Shown here: positions 6,791-10,162 of the stretch, in pieces
Position numbering within the stretch: position 1 is the stretch's first letter
How the letters are laid out: each line of letters begins with the position of its first letter
DNA from: Pyrinomonadaceae bacterium
GTDB lineage: Bacteria; Acidobacteriota; Blastocatellia; Pyrinomonadales; Pyrinomonadaceae
NCBI GenBank assembly: GCA_013813825.1
Contig: JACCRA010000085.1
Location: 1 to 10,162, forward strand
Reading direction: 5' to 3'
Length of the DNA stretch: 10,162 nt
Translations under genes and position numbers: made by a program
The notes under the pieces: model-generated
What the model was told of the DNA's origin: nothing
Seen by the model: the letters and a program-made list of their open reading frames with translations, nothing else
Databases searched by the model: none

Positions 6791-8062
6791 ATGAATCGTT
6801 CCCCGCTGCTCGTCATTTTCATCACCGTTTTTATCGATCTGGTAGGTTTCGGCATCGTGATGCCGGTGCTGCCGTTCTACGTCGAAGACCCGCGATTCGC
6901 GGCCTCGCCGGTGACGCTCGGCTGGCTGTTCGCTTCTTACTCGATTATGCAGTTTATCTTCTCGCCGATTTTGGGGCGGCTGTCGGACAAGCACGGGCGA
7001 CGGCCGGTGCTGCTGTTCAGTATTATCGGAACCGGCATCGGCTTTTTGATCATGGGCTGGGCGACGACGCTCTGGATGCTGTTCGCCGGGCGTATTCTTG
7101 ACGGCATCACGGGCGGCAACATCTCGACGGCGAGCGCTTACATCGCCGACGTGACGACGCCGGAGAATCGCGCGAAAGGCATGGGCTTGATCGGCGCGGC
7201 GTTCGGTTTAGGATTCATCTTCGGCCCGGCCATCGGCGGGATTCTGAGCCGGTGGGGCGTCCACGTGCCGTTTCTGTTCGCCGCCGCGCTCGCCTTCTTG
7301 AACGCCGTGCTGCTCTACTTCACGCTGCCTGAAACGGTGACGCCCGAACACCCGGCGCGTGGTGTGGATCGGAGTTTCCGCGCGCTGTTCGCGCAACTCG
7401 CGAACGCGCGCCTCGCTTACGTTCTAGCGATCTACTTTCTGTTCATCGTCGCCTTCTCGATCATGACGACGACCTTCGCTTTCTACACGATGTTCCGGTT
7501 CAACTACGACGCGCACCAGAACGGCTATCTCTTCGCCTTCATCGGCGTCATCGCCGTGATCGTTCAGGGCGGGCTGATCGGGCGATTGGCGAAGCGTTAC
7601 GGCGAGTTGCCGTTCGTCATCGCGGGCGCGGCGCTGTTCGTCGCGGGACTATTCGCGCTGCCGTTTGTGGGACCAACGAGCGGCGGTCTCGTCGCGCTGC
7701 TGGGCTTGCTCGCGCTCTTCGCCGGCGGCAACGGAATGGCGACGCCGTCGCTGACCAGCCTCGCATCGAAATCGGCCGGCGCGGCGGAGCAGGGCACAAC
7801 GCTCGGCCTAACGCAATCGGCGGCCAGTCTCGCGCGCATCATTGGTCCCCTCATCGGCGGTTTTCTGATCTACAGCGCGGCGGCCACCGCTCCGCCACAC
7901 GTCAGCGACCAGACGTTGCGCCTCACTTTCTGGACGGCAGGCGCGCTGACCTTCATCGCGCTGGCATTAACGCTACACCTCGCGGCCAGAAGTCCAAAGT
8001 CCAAAGTCCAAAGTCCAAAGTCAGGGATCAGTGAAGACGACACACTCCCTGCCGGCTTCTGA
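6791..8062 (+). CDS. MFS transporter, DHA1 (TetA/multidrug-like) drug:H+ antiporter family
   Basis: The 423-residue product is a 12-helix major facilitator protein, probably exporting small molecules across the inner membrane in exchange for protons. Motif D1 is seen at FIDLVGFGIVMPVLPFY (14-30), motif A at GRLSDKHGRRPVL (62-74), motif B at AGRILDGITGGN (99-110) and motif C at GAAFGLGFIFGPAIGG (135-150), which marks antiporters. Closest in feel are the TetA-like proteins, but the substrate cannot be read from sequence. Only the first 400 or so residues look native: the last 23 (from SPKSKVQ) are encoded by heptamer-repeat element C, whose right arm also provides the TGA stop. The ATG follows directly on element B with no visible ribosome-binding site. 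The next gene starts 25 nt after the stop. Confidence 0.9.
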   Translation: MNRSPLLVIFITVFIDLVGFGIVMPVLPFYVEDPRFAASPVTLGWLFASYSIMQFIFSPILGRLSDKHGRRPVLLFSIIGTGIGFLIMGWATTLWMLFAGRILDGITGGNISTASAYIADVTTPENRAKGMGLIGAAFGLGFIFGPAIGGILSRWGVHVPFLFAAALAFLNAVLLYFTLPETVTPEHPARGVDRSFRALFAQLANARLAYVLAIYFLFIVAFSIMTTTFAFYTMFRFNYDAHQNGYLFAFIGVIAVIVQGGLIGRLAKRYGELPFVIAGAALFVAGLFALPFVGPTSGGLVALLGLLALFAGGNGMATPSLTSLASKSAGAAEQGTTLGLTQSAASLARIIGPLIGGFLIYSAAATAPPHVSDQTLRLTFWTAGALTFIALALTLHLAARSPKSKVQSPKSGISEDDTLPAGF

Positions 8063-8080
8063 CTTTGGACTTTGGACTCT
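7991..8080 (+). repeat. Heptamer-repeat inverted element C, overlapping the 3' end of the MFS gene
   Basis: Four exact AGTCCAA units (7991-8018) plus a partial unit AGTCAG (8019-8024) form the 5' arm. The 3' arm (8059-8080) is CTGACTT, TGGACTT, TGGACTC, T. AGTCCAAAGTCCAAAGTCAG (8005-8024) pairs perfectly over 20 bp with 8059-8078 around a 34-nt loop. The 5' arm and loop are in frame with the MFS gene, and its stop codon (8060-8062) is in the 3' arm. The element ends 7 nt before the ATG of the TIGR02587 gene. It is the least diverged of the three elements, so perhaps the youngest or best maintained. Confidence 0.9.
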
Positions 8081-8087
8081 ATGTTTC

Positions 8088-8942
8088 ATGCGCCCTATCA
8101 AAAAATCCTTGCAGGAGTACGCGCGGGGCGTGGCGGGCGGGCTGTTGTTCAGTTTGCCGTTGCTCTACACGATGGAAGTGTGGTGGATGGGCGTCGTCGC
8201 GCACCCGTGGCGGCTGTCGCTCTACGTGCTCGCGACGTTCGTGCTGCTGCTCGGCTACAACCGCTTCGTGGGCTTGCGGCGCGACTCCTGCTTCACGGAG
8301 GTCGCCATCGATTCCATCGAAGAGATGGGACTCGGACTCCTGATCGCCTTCGTCACGCTTTGGGTCTTAGGCCGGATCACGTTCGACATGACGACGGCCG
8401 AGATCGCGGGCATCACGGTGATTGAAGCGATGACGGTCGCCATCGGCGTCTCGGTCGGCACGGCGCAACTCGGCGGGGGCGGCATTGATGATGAGGGCGA
8501 AGCGAGCAACGGCGGCGACGGCGAGACGGGCGGCGCGGCGGAGCAACAAGTGACTTTCGGCGGGCAACTCGTCCTCGCTTGGTGCGGGGCGGTCTTGTTC
8601 GCGGCCAACGTCGCGCCGACGGAAGAGATCGTCATGATCGCGGCGGAAATCTCCGCGTGGCGCGTGTTCGCGCTGGCGCTGTTGTCGCTGCTCTTCGGCG
8701 CGCTGATCTTGTACTACATCGACTTCACCGGCTCACAAAAATTCATGCAGGCGGTCGCGCATCACGGCGTGCTGGCCGGGACGGTGGTGACTTACGCGGT
8801 CGCGCTCGCGGCGGCGGCCTTGATCCTCTGGTTCTTCGGGCGCTTCGATGGGCAGCCCTTGATCGGATGTCTGGCGCAGGCGGTGGTGCTGGGCGTGGCC
8901 GCGATGTTGGGCGCGGCGGCGGGGAGGCTGTTGCTGCAATGA
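8088..8942 (+). CDS. TIGR02587-family integral membrane protein of unknown function
   Basis: The 284-residue product looks like the TIGR02587 (DUF2391-like) family, membrane proteins described as spanning the membrane about seven times and found in a two-gene operon with TIGR02588. Seven or eight hydrophobic segments are visible, among them LLFSLPLLYTM, LATFVLLLGY, GLLIAFVTLWVLG, QLVLAWCGAVLFAANV, LALLSLLFGALILYYI and VALAAAALILWFFG. The conserved-looking polar motif APTEEIVMIAAEIS follows the fifth segment. A Gly/Glu-rich soluble loop (about residues 127-152) is probably lineage-specific. The ATG at 8088 is chosen; a frame open upstream to a GTG at 8031 would translate repeat element C. No ribosome-binding site is visible. 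The TGA overlaps the next gene's start as ATGA, so the two proteins are probably made together and may form a complex. Function is unknown. Confidence 0.85.
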   Translation: MRPIKKSLQEYARGVAGGLLFSLPLLYTMEVWWMGVVAHPWRLSLYVLATFVLLLGYNRFVGLRRDSCFTEVAIDSIEEMGLGLLIAFVTLWVLGRITFDMTTAEIAGITVIEAMTVAIGVSVGTAQLGGGGIDDEGEASNGGDGETGGAAEQQVTFGGQLVLAWCGAVLFAANVAPTEEIVMIAAEISAWRVFALALLSLLFGALILYYIDFTGSQKFMQAVAHHGVLAGTVVTYAVALAAAALILWFFGRFDGQPLIGCLAQAVVLGVAAMLGAAAGRLLLQ

Positions 8943-9334
8943 TCGAGAAAGTGGAGAAGAACTGGCTGGAATGGGGCGTCTTCGGCGTCAGCCTCGTCCT
9001 CGTGCTGGGGACGCTCGCCTACCTCGTCTATGAGGCGACGACGATGGGTAATCAACCGCCGATCATCGAAGCGCAACTCGGCGCGCCACAGCAGCAAGCG
9101 GGCGAGTTCGCCGTGCCGGTGACACTCATCAACCGCGGAGATCAGCCCGCCGCCGGCGTCACGGTCGAGGTCACGCTGGAAGGCAGCGGCGGCGCGGCGG
9201 CGGAGATCGAGCGCGGCGAGTTTTCCGTCCCCTTTCTGCCGCGCGGCGCGACGCGCGAAGGCCGGGTCTCCTTCCGCGCCGATCCGCGCGCCGGGCAATT
9301 GAAGGCGCGCGTGTTGGGGTATGAACAACCTTGA
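8939..9334 (+). CDS. TIGR02588-family membrane-anchored protein of unknown function
   Basis: The 131-residue product has one N-terminal membrane helix (about residues 9-31, WLEWGVFGVSLVLVLGTLAYLVY), then a soluble part of about 95 residues rich in beta strands (FAVPVTLINRGDQPAAGVTVEVTLE, RGATREGRVSFRAD). This resembles an immunoglobulin-like or CARDB-like sandwich facing the periplasm, by analogy. Size and layout fit TIGR02588, the known genetic partner of TIGR02587. The start overlaps the previous stop by 4 nt (ATGA), and GGGGAGG lies 11 nt upstream. A longer frame open from 8579 lies wholly inside the TIGR02587 gene and is rejected. The product ends LGYEQP. A role as accessory subunit of the upstream membrane protein is inferred from the constant pairing. 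Confidence 0.85.
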   Translation: MIEKVEKNWLEWGVFGVSLVLVLGTLAYLVYEATTMGNQPPIIEAQLGAPQQQAGEFAVPVTLINRGDQPAAGVTVEVTLEGSGGAAAEIERGEFSVPFLPRGATREGRVSFRADPRAGQLKARVLGYEQP

Positions 9335-9476
9335 CGGAGGACAATTTCCCGCCACGGGAGCGGCGTCTCAATCTGCCGTTAATGGCGTGTTGCGGTGAGT
9401 GGCGCGGCGTGATTTTTCATCGACAATGTGCCGAAGTCGTGAAGAGTTCGTGAAGCGATTGATGATAATAGGCGCG

Positions 9477-9483
9477 AAAGGAG
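9477..9483 (+). promoter_or_regulatory. Ribosome-binding site of the SnoaL-like gene
   Basis: AAAGGAG lies 11 nt before the ATG at 9495 and decides that start over the upstream in-frame start at 9399. Confidence 0.6.
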
Positions 9484-9494
9484 TAACAGAAAAA

Positions 9495-9935
9495 ATGGCA
9501 CAAGCACAGCAGCAACAGCAAGTCGTTGAACGCTTCATTGAGGCGCTCAAGCGTCTAGAAAGTGGCCGCGACGTGGAAACGATGGTCGCGCTTTACGCCG
9601 TGGACGGCGAGATCGGCAACGTCGTCGCGCCTGATAAATTTCATGGTCCCGACGGCGCGCGCGAGTTCTGGACGAAGTACCGTGAGACTTTCGGCGAGGT
9701 GAGTTCGAGTTTCCGCAACCGCCTGATCGCCGATGGCGGCGCGGCGCTCGAATGGACGACGACAGGCACAACCGCCGGCGGCACGCCGTTCAAATATGAC
9801 GGCGTTAGCATCCTTGAATTCGACGGCGACCACATCACGCGCTTTCAAGCCTACTTCAACGCCGAAGACCTGAGCCGCCAGATTGTGGAAGCGACGCAAC
9901 CCGCTGCCCAAAAAGCAGCGGGCGTCGATCAGTAA
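9495..9935 (+). CDS. SnoaL/NTF2-like superfamily protein
   Basis: The 146-residue product has the SnoaL-like (NTF2 fold) pattern: an N-terminal helix (VVERFIEALKRLESG), a second helix with LYAVDGEIGNVVAPDKFHGPDGAREFWTKY as the conical pocket entrance, then strands ending in ISILEFDGDHITRFQAYF-like sequence (VSILEFDGDHITRFQAYFN). Members act as isomerases, cyclases, dehydratases or ligand-binding proteins, or have no known activity; a catalytic residue cannot be assigned safely. The start at 9495 has AAAGGAG 11 nt upstream; the frame before it (from 9399) lacks fold features. The Ala/Gln-rich C-terminus is partly encoded by a GC-rich hairpin. It is 160 nt after the TIGR02588 gene, so co-transcription is possible but not shown. 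Confidence 0.85.
   Translation: MAQAQQQQQVVERFIEALKRLESGRDVETMVALYAVDGEIGNVVAPDKFHGPDGAREFWTKYRETFGEVSSSFRNRLIADGGAALEWTTTGTTAGGTPFKYDGVSILEFDGDHITRFQAYFNAEDLSRQIVEATQPAAQKAAGVDQ
9900..9922 (+). terminator. GC-rich hairpin at the 3' end of the SnoaL-like gene
   Basis: CCCGCTGC and GCAGCGGG form a perfect 8-bp stem with a CCAAAAA loop. It lies inside the last codons of the gene, 13 nt before the end of the stop codon. The stem strength fits a terminator or an RNA 3'-end stabiliser, but no T-tract follows, so intrinsic termination is doubtful. Confidence 0.35.
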
Positions 9936-9969
9936 AAGGCAGGTTGTCCGTTACTGCTCTCTATCCTCT

Positions 9970-10007
9970 ATTTCTAGGCTTGCCAAATATTTCTAGGCTT
10001 GCCAAAT
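9970..10007. repeat. Perfect 19-bp tandem duplication across the stop codon of the right-edge gene
   Basis: ATTTCTAGGCTTGCCAAAT occurs twice head to tail, at 9970-9988 and 9989-10007, with no mismatch. The copy at 9989-10007 contains the last codons and TAG stop of the minus-strand partial gene. The second copy lies just beyond the stop, so the duplication does not change the protein. Exact identity points to a recent duplication or a sequence kept by selection. Confidence 0.9.
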
Positions 10008-10162
10008 CGAAGGCAACCGCGTCTCATCTGTTTCCAGCGTCGAGCCGTCAGGTAGGATGTGGACGAGGCGTGCGCCGCGCACGGAGAGCGGCGGGGCGAG
10101 CAACCCGACGCGGTGGCAATTGGCGCGCGGCTGCACGTGCTTCGTCAACGGCCATGATTCGG
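9993..10162 (-). CDS. C-terminal end of an unrecognised protein, 5' end beyond the window
   Basis: A minus-strand frame enters from the right edge and runs 55 codons to a TAG at 9993-9995. The visible end reads from ESWPLTKHVQPRANCHRV through GLLAPPLSVRGARLVHILP to ETRLPSIWQA. A proline-rich section is followed by a strand-turn-strand pattern (RLVHILPDGSTLETDE), which looks like genuine protein with sensible composition, unlike the GC-rich noise frames nearby. I do not recognise the family. It converges on the SnoaL-like gene with a 57-nt gap. It is absent from a search that needs a start codon because the start is off the window. The other two minus-strand frames here are less protein-like. 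Confidence 0.6.
   Translation of the reverse strand, partial: ESWPLTKHVQPRANCHRVGLLAPPLSVRGARLVHILPDGSTLETDETRLPSIWQA

Noticed and set aside
7991..8024. AGTCCAA array as a CRISPR or VNTR-type array
   Set aside because: Units are 7 nt with no spacers, and there is a complementary arm, so it is not CRISPR; it is described as an inverted heptamer element instead.
8031..8087. Longer TIGR02587 protein starting at a GTG at 8031
   Set aside because: The added residues are a translation of the repeat loop and right arm, and would overlap the MFS gene.
9347..9359. TCCCG-CCA-CGGGA hairpin as a terminator after the TIGR02588 gene
   Set aside because: Only 5 bp of stem and no T-tract follows, so termination is not supported.

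Overview
The window reads as about 10 kb of GC-rich bacterial chromosome with densely packed genes. There are no rRNA, tRNA, CRISPR, transposase or phage features. Gene content (a Bacillus-FadN-like beta-oxidation protein, a DUF4442 thioesterase, a TIGR02587/TIGR02588 pair) and intergenic heptamer repeats of the 'AGTCCAA' type suggest an Acidobacteriota-like soil or environmental bacterium, perhaps Blastocatellia. This taxonomic call is an inference; no marker gene is present.

Left half, 1-5090, minus strand: one apparent operon for fatty-acid beta-oxidation, read right to left. A sigma70-like promoter (5062-5090) has a perfect 9+9 bp palindrome in its spacer that matches the TetR-family FadR operator pattern. 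It is followed by a FadN-type 3-hydroxyacyl-CoA dehydrogenase/enoyl-CoA hydratase (2603-5014), a DUF4442 hotdog thioesterase (2041-2514), an SRPBCC protein (1548-2039), a YbaK/EbsC-type Cys-tRNA(Pro) deacylase (1072-1551) and a thiolase that runs off the left edge (1-1025). The SRPBCC gene starts 1 nt after the DUF4442 stop, and the SRPBCC and YbaK genes share an ATGA stop/start. Together the FadN and thiolase proteins would carry out hydration, oxidation and thiolysis of acyl-CoA. The acyl-CoA dehydrogenase expected in such an operon is not in view and may lie beyond the left edge.

Middle, 5091-6247: a small FAD/NAD(P)H oxidoreductase of the ferredoxin-reductase fold (5158-5856, minus) with a hairpin after its stop, then a 391 bp non-coding divergent region.

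Right half, 6248-9935, plus strand: a DoxX-family membrane protein, a DHA1-type MFS exporter, the TIGR02587 and TIGR02588 proteins of unknown function (ATGA overlap), and a SnoaL/NTF2-like protein. A convergent unknown gene enters from the right edge (9993-10162, minus).

The most unusual structure is a set of three intergenic elements (2515-2600, 6694-6790, 7991-8087). Each is made of diverged 7-nt repeats arranged as inverted arms around a 25-34 nt loop, and each ends within a few bases of the start codon of a gene that has no visible Shine-Dalgarno sequence. In the transcript sense the 5' arm carries AGT (GAGT) and the 3' arm ACT (ACTC) once every seven bases. One of them supplies the C-terminal tail and stop codon of the MFS gene.
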